Shown: positions 1 to 6,461 of the stretch, in pieces
How positions within the stretch are numbered: the stretch's first letter is position 1
How the letters are laid out: every line of letters starts with the position of its first letter
Assembly (NCBI GenBank): GCA_045646465.1
Contig: JAZRKT010000019.1
Span: 1 to 15,370, forward strand
DNA: 15,370 nt
DNA from: UMGS1387 sp045646465
GTDB taxonomy: Bacteria > Bacillota > Clostridia > Oscillospirales > CAG-382
Direction of reading: 5' to 3'
Notes under the pieces: generated by a model
Told to the model about the DNA's origin: nothing
Seen by the model: only the letters and a program-made list of their open reading frames with translations
Databases searched by the model: none
Program-made: the position numbers and the translations under genes

Positions 1-18
1 CCCAAGGAGAAAAGTATA

Positions 19-27
19 TGATAAAAT
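19..27 (+). promoter_or_regulatory. Possible extended -10 element at the left edge
   Basis: TG followed by one base and TAAAAT (19-27) is a good extended -10 box, the same form as the one in front of the XRE gene at 14072-14080. The matching -35 would lie at or just outside the left edge, so it cannot be checked. Transcription would start near 33-34, which is where the first arm of the long stem-loop (33-142) begins. That coincidence is the main reason for listing it. Confidence 0.35.
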
Positions 28-32
28 AGCAT

Positions 33-142
33 TGTAAAAATGGTAAGCAGTTAAAACGGTAAGCAGTTAAGCAGGTACAGGTATGTTCCATCCTATGGGA
101 TAGGTATGGGCATTTTCGGTACCTGCGTTTGTCATTTTTACA
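33..142 (+). ncRNA. Long imperfect stem-loop: structured leader or small RNA candidate
   Basis: TGTAAAAATG (33-42) and CATTTTTACA (133-142) are a perfect 10-bp inverted repeat. Pairing continues inward to 48/127 with three G-U pairs. On the 3' side it runs straight into GTACCTGC (119-126), which pairs perfectly with GCAGGTAC (71-78). A small hairpin, CCTAT/ATAGG (92-104), sits at the tip. Together with the possible promoter at 19-27 and the terminator at 168-216, this could be a small RNA of about 180 nt or a regulatory 5' leader of the operon starting at 407. I do not recognise a known RNA family. It could instead be a DNA-level site such as an origin or a partition site. Confidence 0.4.
42..89 (+). 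repeat. Three 16-bp-spaced direct repeats (iteron-like)
   Basis: GGTAAGCAGTTAA occurs at 42-54 and again at 58-70, exactly 16 bp apart. A third, degenerate unit begins GGTA at 74, again 16 bp on. TAAGCAG is also found at 44-50, 60-66 and 68-74. Phased short repeats in the spacer ahead of a plasmid-type operon are typical binding sites for replication, partition or regulatory proteins. The ParB-like protein at 12770 is one candidate binder, which is inference only. Confidence 0.45.
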
Positions 143-167
143 GGAAAACAAAATAATTTTATTGGAA

Positions 168-216
168 GCAAACACACGTATTAAGTCTATTGGGGACTTT
201 TGCGTGTGTTTTTTGC
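168..216 (+). terminator. Intrinsic terminator or attenuator ahead of the first operon
   Basis: AACACACG (171-178) pairs with CGTGTGTT (203-210), and a second stem, AAGTC/GACTT (183-187 and 195-199), sits inside the loop. A run of six T (209-214) overlaps the end of the outer stem. GCA/TGC at 168-170 and 214-216 can extend the pairing around the T run. It would end a transcript started at about 33, or act as an attenuator for the genes from 407 onward. Confidence 0.6.
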
Positions 217-237
217 TTTCGGAAGGAGGTAAAACAG

Positions 238-342
238 ATGAAATTGCAAAATTTCAGCGAGTGGTCAAGGTTTGGTGCGATTAGCGTATCTGCTGACTTG
301 ATTTGCTCCTCAGTATTGGGGGTGATAGAGTTCAGGGATTAA
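238..342 (+). CDS. Possible 34-residue hydrophobic small protein
   Basis: A very strong ribosome binding site, GGAAGGAGGT (221-230), lies 7 bases before an ATG that opens 34 codons and stops at TAA 340-342. The peptide starts MKLQNFSEWSRFG, continues with an uncharged stretch rich in Ile, Val, Leu and Ser and broken by a single Asp, and ends EFRD. The middle could be a short membrane segment. It lies between the terminator/attenuator and the JAMM gene, so it could be a leader peptide or a genuine small protein. I do not recognise it. The main support is the ribosome binding site, so confidence is limited. Confidence 0.4.
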   Translation: MKLQNFSEWSRFGAISVSADLICSSVLGVIEFRD

Positions 343-406
343 ATTGATCGTGAAACAAATCGGCAGCCACACAAAACAAAAACAAATTATTTAGGAGGAC
401 TCAAAA

Positions 407-1753
407 ATGAGTGATGAAAGAAACAACGGATTATTCGGCGGAAATGAACCTATCGATCTTGGAAGTGATACAACCTTTACAGACCTTCCCGATTTCAGCA
501 GTGATGATTTTGACTCAATTTTTGGAACTGCAGAAAAGAAAGACGATGCTCAGACAGAAAGTGCAGAGGTTAAGAGTGAAGCACCTGCACCTACAAGAAC
601 CGATAAACCGGAGGAAACACAAGCAAATGAAGAAACAACAACCGTATCACAGCCAGCAGCCGATGCAAAAGCTGAAGCAGCAGAATCTGATGTCGCAGGC
701 GATAAATCAGAGGAGCAGGATCCTTTTGAAGCGGCACTGGCACAGGCAAACCAAAAACAGGCAGAAAAGGACAAGAGCGGCTTAGTACAGAAGCTTCCCA
801 TTTTCTCCTATGCAAATGCCAAAGAGGAAATCGTAGACACCTCAAAGACCTTTGATGAACTGCGTAACGAAAAAGCAGAGGATTTTCCCGAGCTTGACGA
901 CGCTACGGCAGTATCGTGGAAAATGACTTATGGAACTATCACAAAGACGGTGACCACACCTAAGAAAACCACGATTGCAAGTCTGAAAAAGCAGATTGAA
1001 GAATCAAAGGAATTTATGGACTGTCTTAAAAAAGCTAAGGGTGAGGTCGAATGCAAGGTTATCCCCTCGGTTACGGCAAAGAAGAAAGGAATCGTATCGT
1101 CATACAAGGGCGTTTTTGATTCCGTTGAAGATGCCGCAGCCAGCGGAAAAGCAATCGGTTTTGTCCCTTCGGATGATGGCAAGGTATATGAAGTTCGTGC
1201 CAATAAGATTGGTGTATTCATTTCCGAAGCCGAAAGAGTAAGTATGATGAGAAAGGTAAGGGCCGGGTTTATCCCGGCTCTGCCGAAGATTCCGTACAGT
1301 ATGCTGTCGGAAATACTCTCATTCTTCAAGGAATATGTTACCGACACAGGAGAACTTGAAGCGTTGGCATACATATATTGGTCTTTCGTAGACTCAAGGT
1401 ATTATGTACATGTGCCAAAGCAGCAGGTGTCAAAGGCAAGTGTAGACTCGTCTATCCCCGAACTTGACGAAGATAAATTCGTTCTTGTTATGGAGATACA
1501 TTCTCACAATACTATGGCGGCAAGATTTTCACCTACCGATGACCGTGATGAAAGAGCCACAAGGCTCTACACGGTAGTCGGCAGAATGGACAAGGTGTTC
1601 CCGGATATTACTACGAGAGCATCTGTCGGCGGTAAGTATGTTGAGATAGAGCCTGAAACTGTATTTGAAGGCTTTGACGGAACTTTTCCTGAAGGCTGGA
1701 AGGATGCAGTTGACGTAAGAAAGCCCAAATTTAAGGAAGCGGGTGACTTATGA
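407..1753 (+). CDS. JAMM/MPN metalloprotease with probable N-terminal ubiquitin-like segment (PRTRC protein A-like)
   Basis: The C-terminal part carries an exact JAMM zinc motif, H-S-H at 365-367, seven residues, then S375 and D378. Glu316 or Glu318, upstream, is the likely catalytic acid. JAMM enzymes cut isopeptide or linear bonds after ubiquitin-like modifiers. Residues 1 to about 128 are acidic, rich in Ala, Glu, Thr and Pro, and look disordered. Residues about 130-188 have a beta-beta-helix-beta pattern with FPELDDA (160-166), which recalls the YPEL-xx-A signature of the PRTRC protein C ubiquitin-like family. A helix and KKKG (225-228) follow before the protease domain. AGGAGG lies 8 bases before this ATG. 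The 3' end overlaps the ThiF gene by 4 bases, implying translational coupling. The JAMM assignment is firm. The Ubl segment is inferred from pattern and from memory of the family. Confidence 0.85.
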   Translation: MSDERNNGLFGGNEPIDLGSDTTFTDLPDFSSDDFDSIFGTAEKKDDAQTESAEVKSEAPAPTRTDKPEETQANEETTTVSQPAADAKAEAAESDVAGDKSEEQDPFEAALAQANQKQAEKDKSGLVQKLPIFSYANAKEEIVDTSKTFDELRNEKAEDFPELDDATAVSWKMTYGTITKTVTTPKKTTIASLKKQIEESKEFMDCLKKAKGEVECKVIPSVTAKKKGIVSSYKGVFDSVEDAAASGKAIGFVPSDDGKVYEVRANKIGVFISEAERVSMMRKVRAGFIPALPKIPYSMLSEILSFFKEYVTDTGELEALAYIYWSFVDSRYYVHVPKQQVSKASVDSSIPELDEDKFVLVMEIHSHNTMAARFSPTDDRDERATRLYTVVGRMDKVFPDITTRASVGGKYVEIEPETVFEGFDGTFPEGWKDAVDVRKPKFKEAGDL

Positions 1754-2469
1754 AACTTGCACTTAACAGACCTGTGAAGATAGTCATTATCGGTGCAGGC
1801 GGCACAGGAGGAAATGTAATTCCGCATCTATATCGGATTGCGTTTTCCTCTAACCGTCCTTGCAAGGTAATCATCTGCGACGGTGACATTGTGGAAAGAA
1901 AAAATCTCATAAGGCAGAATTTTGCCGAGTGCGACATAGGTGAAAACAAGGCACAGGTTATGGCAGAAAGGTATTCGGAGGTATTCGGTATAGAGACCGA
2001 ATATATCCCCGACTACATAGAAAGCGAAGAGGAACTTTACGAGCTTCTTAACGTAAAAGGAAGCTACGGTAGCCCTAAACCCATCGGCATACTTATCGGT
2101 GCTGTGGATAACAACCGTTCAAGAGTTATGTGTAATAACGTCTTCAACAAGCTTGATGACATTATCTACATTGACTCAGGCAACGGTGAATTTACAGGAC
2201 AGGTAGTGTGCGGCGTGAAAATGGGCGGTAAGGTATTAAGTAAGCCAGTTGCAAAGGTTTACCCTGATATACTTACCGATACCGAAAAATTCCCCTCCGA
2301 GATTTCCTGCGCCGAAAGAAGCGTATCTGCACCGCAGACTATTGCGGCTAATGTTTTCGCTTCTACGGCTGTGGCAAGTATGCTGTACTACCTTCTTATC
2401 GAAGGAAGTCTTGAAAACACAAGAGTTGCGTTTTCTTCAAGAAAACTCAGTCTCAGAAAGGTCGCATAA
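1750..2469 (+). CDS. ThiF/E1-like adenylyltransferase (PRTRC ThiF-like)
   Basis: A Rossmann-fold E1-like enzyme, expected to use ATP to adenylate the C-terminus of a ubiquitin-like protein. GAGGTGG (15-21) is the nucleotide-binding glycine loop. D44 and D46 follow strand 2, and R55-Q56-N57 supplies the conserved Arg of the NLxRQ region, with Lys at 51 where the family often has Glu or Asp. K67 and D120-N121 complete the ATP/Mg site. C187, in a loop before a long helix, sits where PRTRC ThiF proteins have a conserved Cys and could be the thioester-forming residue. At 239 residues it is short. There are no paired CxxC zinc ligands, unlike ThiF/MoeB. It overlaps the JAMM gene by 4 bases (ATGA) and ends in TAATG shared with the next start. 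The last residues are KVA. Confidence 0.88.
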   Translation: MKLALNRPVKIVIIGAGGTGGNVIPHLYRIAFSSNRPCKVIICDGDIVERKNLIRQNFAECDIGENKAQVMAERYSEVFGIETEYIPDYIESEEELYELLNVKGSYGSPKPIGILIGAVDNNRSRVMCNNVFNKLDDIIYIDSGNGEFTGQVVCGVKMGGKVLSKPVAKVYPDILTDTEKFPSEISCAERSVSAPQTIAANVFASTAVASMLYYLLIEGSLENTRVAFSSRKLSLRKVA

Positions 2470-2651
2470 TGAATGATTTTATTCTTACTCAAACAAAAGA
2501 GGTCGTAATGACCTTTGAAAAAACAGTGACGGTTACAACAGAAAAGCTTGAAACAGTAGATGCTCTCGGCAGAAAGCAGGTACAGAAGATTACCCACTCC
2601 GAACAGGTTGATTACCACGATAACGGAAATCACTTAAGGAGGGCTGCGTAA
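2469..2651 (+). CDS. Small charged protein between E1 and methyltransferase genes, unknown function
   Basis: A 60-codon ORF whose ATG shares bases with the stop of the ThiF gene and whose stop shares bases with the next start (TAATG at both ends), so it is clearly part of the operon. Two starts are credible: 2469, with GAAAGG 7 bases upstream, and in-frame ATG 2508, with GAGG 5 bases upstream, which gives 47 residues. The shorter form is a strongly beta-like string (TVTVTTEKLETVD) followed by a charged tail ending RRAA. It has no Gly-Gly end and no resemblance I can defend to a known family. Its place next to the E1 gene makes it a possible partner or modifier, but that is guesswork. Confidence 0.7.
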   Translation: MNDFILTQTKEVVMTFEKTVTVTTEKLETVDALGRKQVQKITHSEQVDYHDNGNHLRRAA

Positions 2652-4015
2652 TGTCTGAAAGCTATTATGCCATAGAAAAGTTTGCTGAAGCCGAAAGAAG
2701 TCTTGTAAGCATTATCGAGGCTATGCCGATCAAAAGGAAAGCCATTGATATTTACAAAGAAAAGAACAACGTACAAAGAGCAAAGGATACCTTTACCGAG
2801 CTTGAAAGCACAAAGCGAAAGCTGCTTGATACGGTTCGTGAATTAGGACTTCTTTTCTCCGAGTGCGATATGTCCGATGCTTCAGCTTTTGCAAACAAGC
2901 TCTACGGTGCGGTGAAGTCCTTTAACCTTTTGACTCCCGACTACACCAAGCTCATATCTGCTGTTGAAACACTTAGAAAGCAGATACCTAAAACCGAAAC
3001 GGTTGATGCAACTCTCATAGGACGCCTTATGAACAATGTCAAGATGGGATACTATCCCACAGACATCTCTCACATCAAGATGATGAAAGATGCTCTCAAA
3101 TTTCCCGAAAACAAGGTCAATATCTTTGATCCGTGCTGCGGATGCGGTCTTGCACTTGAAGCACTCGCTTTAGGTACAGACTCTGTAACCTACGGAACAG
3201 AGATTGACGAAGCAAGAGGAAAAGAGGCTGAAACACGGCTCGACCGTGTGGGCTTCGGCTCCTTCTTCCATTCGAGGATAAGTTCAGAAGCATTTCACGT
3301 ACTCTTTCTTAACCCGCCGTACCTTAATGTAATCGGTGAAGGCGGCGTAAAGGCAAGAAGCGAGAAGCGTTTTCTTGTGGAAAGCATACATCATCTGATG
3401 CCGGGCGGTGTCATTATGTACATTGTTCCGTATTACAGACTGACCTATGACATTTGCCGTGTACTCTGCGATAACTTCAAAGATATATCGGTCTATCGGT
3501 TTCTTGACAGTGAGTTTTCAAAGTTCAAGCAGATAGTTGTATTCGGCATAAAAAAGAAAAAGGAAGACGGTTCGGATGAAGCAGAAAAGCTTTCGCAGTT
3601 TGCAATGCTTCCCGAAAGGATTCCGATGATTGATACGCTTGGTACCGAAATATACTCTGTTCCCGAAGTGGAGAAAAATGTGGAAGTTTTCAAAGGAGCG
3701 AACTTTAATTTAGGTGAGCTTCAGCGTCAGCTTGCAAAATCGAAGTCAATAAATATGTTCTTCGAAAAAAGCAAGATTGATGCCATAGAAAAACGACCGC
3801 TTTTACCTCTCAATATCGGTCAGGTTGGTTTAATTGGTGGTAGTGGTCTCATCAACGGCTATGTTGACTGTGACACACCCCATGTTATCAAGGGCAGAGT
3901 TATCAAGGAAGTAAAGAGGCGTGAAAACGAAGAGGAAGGCACTCTTACCGAAACGAGAGTGAACAGGATGCTGTTCAATATTCTCACACCGGAGGGAGTA
4001 AAACACCTTGCTTAG
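2651..4015 (+). CDS. SAM-dependent DNA methyltransferase-like protein (DUF6094-like)
   Basis: A class I methyltransferase of the amino (N6-adenine type) group. DPCCGCG (160-166) is the SAM-binding motif I, TEID (183-186) follows strand 2, and NPPY (221-224) is catalytic motif IV of enzymes acting on exocyclic amino groups. The N-terminal 130 residues are helical and may bind DNA or a partner. A segment near 132-138 (MGYYPTD) just before the SAM fold is typical of the DUF6094-type proteins of plasmids and conjugative elements. No cognate restriction gene is nearby, so it is either a solitary methylase or an RNA/DNA modifier serving the element. TAAGGAGGG lies 7 bases before the ATG. The protein ends HLA. 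The substrate is unknown. Confidence 0.85.
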   Translation: MSESYYAIEKFAEAERSLVSIIEAMPIKRKAIDIYKEKNNVQRAKDTFTELESTKRKLLDTVRELGLLFSECDMSDASAFANKLYGAVKSFNLLTPDYTKLISAVETLRKQIPKTETVDATLIGRLMNNVKMGYYPTDISHIKMMKDALKFPENKVNIFDPCCGCGLALEALALGTDSVTYGTEIDEARGKEAETRLDRVGFGSFFHSRISSEAFHVLFLNPPYLNVIGEGGVKARSEKRFLVESIHHLMPGGVIMYIVPYYRLTYDICRVLCDNFKDISVYRFLDSEFSKFKQIVVFGIKKKKEDGSDEAEKLSQFAMLPERIPMIDTLGTEIYSVPEVEKNVEVFKGANFNLGELQRQLAKSKSINMFFEKSKIDAIEKRPLLPLNIGQVGLIGGSGLINGYVDCDTPHVIKGRVIKEVKRRENEEEGTLTETRVNRMLFNILTPEGVKHLA

Positions 4016-4029
4016 AAAGGAAATGAATT

Positions 4030-4341
4030 ATGGAATACACATTAGATATCGGAAGTATGGTGTCGGCTCTTAAAAAGGCTGACAGCGAATCTTCAGTTCC
4101 AAAGTTTATCGAAACAGAGGGTGAAAAATACATCTATGATAATGTAATTGCAAAGTATATGTCAAAACAGCCGATATATGTCGGTGATATAGACTTTGAT
4201 GCATTTGAAGAAGATGATATTACCACACTTATTGACGATAAAATGGAATTTGTTGACGGTCAAATCTGTACGCTCCACAACATTGTCAATACCTTTGCTG
4301 AAATGCCGGCTAAGGTGCTGACGACAAGAAAATATTTTTAG
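4030..4341 (+). CDS. Hypothetical 103-residue acidic protein
   Basis: It starts 14 bases after the methyltransferase stop, with AGAAAGG 9-10 bases before the ATG, and is followed after 10 bases by the next gene. The protein is acidic in its second half (a DIDFDAFEEDD run near residues 53-63), with no cysteine pairs, membrane segment or motif I can name. Position in the cassette suggests a dedicated partner of the E1/E2 proteins. The other PRTRC proteins (D, E, F) are possible counterparts, but I see no similarity strong enough to claim one. Confidence 0.7.
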   Translation: MEYTLDIGSMVSALKKADSESSVPKFIETEGEKYIYDNVIAKYMSKQPIYVGDIDFDAFEEDDITTLIDDKMEFVDGQICTLHNIVNTFAEMPAKVLTTRKYF

Positions 4342-4351
4342 GGGGGACAAA

Positions 4352-4942
4352 ATGAGACTTTCAACAGATGATTACTCAAGACAAATTCTTTTGCTTGTGT
4401 GCCTTGTTAAAGTTTACTACGATGCCGGAATACGTAATTTTGACCATTATTATGGAGATGAGATCTCGATTGATTACTATTACGATTTCGTAATGGAGGC
4501 AATTCAAAGTGCCGCACCAATTGTCATTTACGACGATAATCTTTATACCAAACATGGCTATGAAGAAGATAACGGTGAGGTGTATATCTGGGCATACAGT
4601 TCAAAGGAAATGCAGGAATATTTTCGCATCGCCCGAAAGCTTTACAGACTTGAGGGATGTAAAACCAAAGAGAACCCGTATATTGCTCATATCAAAGCAA
4701 AAGCTGAAAGCATACGCGGTTTTCACGCATACAATTTTGATTACTTTTACGGACATTTGCGTAAAGGTGCAAGACTTGAGGTGCTTTGGGGCTACGACTT
4801 CGATTGCGAAATACCTATGTGTCTGTGGATAGTAAGAACAATGGCGCTTATAAAAGAAGAACTTCCCATTCTCAAAGAGAAATACAGAAAGGCTCGCCGT
4901 GAAAAGCGTTGCCGTAAAGGAGGGCTTTGTCATGCGTCGTGA
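4352..4942 (+). CDS. Hypothetical 196-residue Tyr-rich protein
   Basis: A run of G (4342-4347) gives the ribosome binding site ahead of the ATG. The protein is unusually rich in Tyr and Asp in its first 80 residues, has a probable helical middle (Lys/Ala-rich near 110-125), and ends in a highly basic tail (KEKYRKARREKRCRKGG) that could contact nucleic acid. No known domain is recognised. Its end overlaps the next gene's start by 11 bases. It sits directly before the E2-like gene, so it is probably another component of the same module. Confidence 0.72.
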   Translation: MRLSTDDYSRQILLLVCLVKVYYDAGIRNFDHYYGDEISIDYYYDFVMEAIQSAAPIVIYDDNLYTKHGYEEDNGEVYIWAYSSKEMQEYFRIARKLYRLEGCKTKENPYIAHIKAKAESIRGFHAYNFDYFYGHLRKGARLEVLWGYDFDCEIPMCLWIVRTMALIKEELPILKEKYRKARREKRCRKGGLCHAS

Positions 4943-5588
4943 AGATGAGCTTGTTATCCGCATAAACAGTGAAGGAAAAATCTTCGTTGAAGACATTGAA
5001 GACGGAGTAAAAAAGTTTAAATCGGTAGAACCTGATGTGTTCTTAAAATGCGTCAAGGATTCCATAAGAACGGGACTTGTAACAAGTGGAATAATGCCCG
5101 AGGGCTCTTTCTTCTATGGTGCAGGTGACGGCGGAACTCAGAAGATATGTATCGAGTTTCCAAAAAGACGCTGTGACATAGTTTATGAAAAGACAGAGTA
5201 CCACGACTTTCCGCTTCCAAGGTTAGTGTTCGGATTTTTAATAAGCAAAGGCAAGATAACAAATGTAAATCTCGGAGTTGTGGACGAAGGATTGCTTACA
5301 CCGAAAAGTAAGATGTACATATATCCTTTCTCCAATGTCAGCGGTTTCAGATTGTGCTGTGGCGGTAACAAACTGCCAGAAATCAAATCGCTTCATCAGC
5401 TCACGGGAGTTATGCATTTTATTATGTCTATGCCCAACAACAACGACCACTACCGAAACGAGAGAACCAAATTCGATGTGGAGCTTCGACAGCTTTTTGA
5501 AACGCTCAAAAGTAAAGAACCAAAGGACTATTACTCCGATGTTCTTATCGCAAGCGGTAAAACACTACAGGATTTTGTAAACAGTTAA
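4932..5588 (+). CDS. Prokaryotic E2-like protein (Prok-E2_D / PRTRC protein B-like)
   Basis: The segment at residues 93-146 carries the marks I associate with this family: PLPRLVFGF, then a basic strand, then TPKSKMYIYPFSNVS followed by G-F-R-L-C-C-G-G-N. In PRTRC protein B the equivalent stretch reads lY-x-x-PF-x-NV with a single Cys-x-Gly-Asn. Cys142 or Cys143 is therefore the candidate thioester cysteine of an E2-type conjugating fold. An in-frame ATG exists at 4899, but 4932 has AAAGGAGGG at 4916-4924 with 7-base spacing and fits far better, giving 218 residues. It likely works with the ThiF protein at 1750 and the JAMM protein at 407. The family call is from memory of the pattern, not a search. 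Confidence 0.7.
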   Translation: MRREDELVIRINSEGKIFVEDIEDGVKKFKSVEPDVFLKCVKDSIRTGLVTSGIMPEGSFFYGAGDGGTQKICIEFPKRRCDIVYEKTEYHDFPLPRLVFGFLISKGKITNVNLGVVDEGLLTPKSKMYIYPFSNVSGFRLCCGGNKLPEIKSLHQLTGVMHFIMSMPNNNDHYRNERTKFDVELRQLFETLKSKEPKDYYSDVLIASGKTLQDFVNS

Positions 5589-5605
5589 TATAGGAGGAAC
5601 AAACC

Positions 5606-6448
5606 ATGAGGGAAAACAAATACTTTGAAGAATTCGGAAAACCTTTTCCAGCATCGGATGTAAGCTGGAGATTACAGTATGTAAATGAACAGAGAATGCA
5701 AGGTATAGCGGTACCGTATCTTGACGCAAGAGCTGTTGCAGACAGACTTGACGAGGTAGTGGGACAGAATCGCTGGAAGGACAGTTATACCCCCTGGCAC
5801 GATTCGGTGTCAAATAAGAAAACAAAGTCCTCACAGCTCTGTACCATTTCTATCTATGATGACGAGCTGGGGCAGTGGATCGACAAGACAGACGGTGCTG
5901 AAGATAGCGACATTGAAGCCGTCAAAGGCGGATTGTCAGATGCATTTAAGCGTGCGGCAGTAAAATGGAACATCGGAAGATACCTCTATAGCTTTAACAC
6001 TGTATGGGTAGCAGCCGAAGCAAGGGGTAACAGTTACGTTATCCCCGAATCCGAAAACGCAAAGCTTGAAAAGGCATACAACGATACCGTTGCGAGAATG
6101 TTCGGTACTCCTGCTCCAAAGCAGACGACAGATGCACCGAAAGGAACAACAACTACACCTCCACCTGCACAGAAGAAAGCGGAAACTCCGCCTCCTGCAC
6201 CTGCAATTACACCTCCTCAGAACAACGGTGATGAAACCGCCGATGTTTACGAGGTTCGTAAGATAAACGTGCAGAACAATCAGAGTTCTATGCTTTTGTT
6301 CGGTAAGGGTAAACAGTTCCAGGCGTTTATGCAAGGAGCTGATGAACGTTTGAAGGTGGGAACGAGAATTAAGAACGTAAACGCAGGCAGAGGTCAGAAC
6401 TCTTACGGCACATACGCTATTCTCAATTCCTACGACATTGCGGCATAA
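5606..6448 (+). CDS. Rad52/Rad22-family single-strand annealing protein
   Basis: Residues about 8-150 match the Rad52/Rad22 core. The clearest signature is the helix AVKGGLSDAFKRAAVKWNIG (105-124) followed by RYLY. W57 in NRW and a beta region near 75-95 also fit. Such proteins bind single-stranded DNA and anneal complementary strands, in phages and plasmids for replication and repair. After the core comes a Thr/Pro/Ala-rich linker (about 165-208), then an 70-residue C-terminal segment with beta character (GTRIKNVNAGRG) that may be an extra binding module. The start has TAGGAGG 9 bases upstream. It ends in IAA. It is followed 13 bases later by the SbcC-like ATPase, a sensible partner in strand processing. 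Confidence 0.87.
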   Translation: MRENKYFEEFGKPFPASDVSWRLQYVNEQRMQGIAVPYLDARAVADRLDEVVGQNRWKDSYTPWHDSVSNKKTKSSQLCTISIYDDELGQWIDKTDGAEDSDIEAVKGGLSDAFKRAAVKWNIGRYLYSFNTVWVAAEARGNSYVIPESENAKLEKAYNDTVARMFGTPAPKQTTDAPKGTTTTPPPAQKKAETPPPAPAITPPQNNGDETADVYEVRKINVQNNQSSMLLFGKGKQFQAFMQGADERLKVGTRIKNVNAGRGQNSYGTYAILNSYDIAA

Positions 6449-6461
6449 GTGAGGTGCGGTT

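Noticed and set aside
18..29. Three-codon ORF after AAGGAG at the left edge
   Set aside because: Far too short to support, and it overlaps the candidate extended -10 element.
42..89. CRISPR array
   Set aside because: Repeats are only 13 bp with a 16-bp period and no spacer-sized gaps. No cas genes are present.
928..1374. 148-codon minus-strand ORF opposite the JAMM gene
   Set aside because: Lies wholly inside the coding frame of a gene with a clear JAMM motif, and its translation shows no domain. It is a frame shadow.
4601..5065. 154-codon minus-strand ORF
   Set aside because: Spans the overlap of two well-placed + strand genes, has no ribosome binding site or recognisable domain, and would be the only minus-strand gene in the region.
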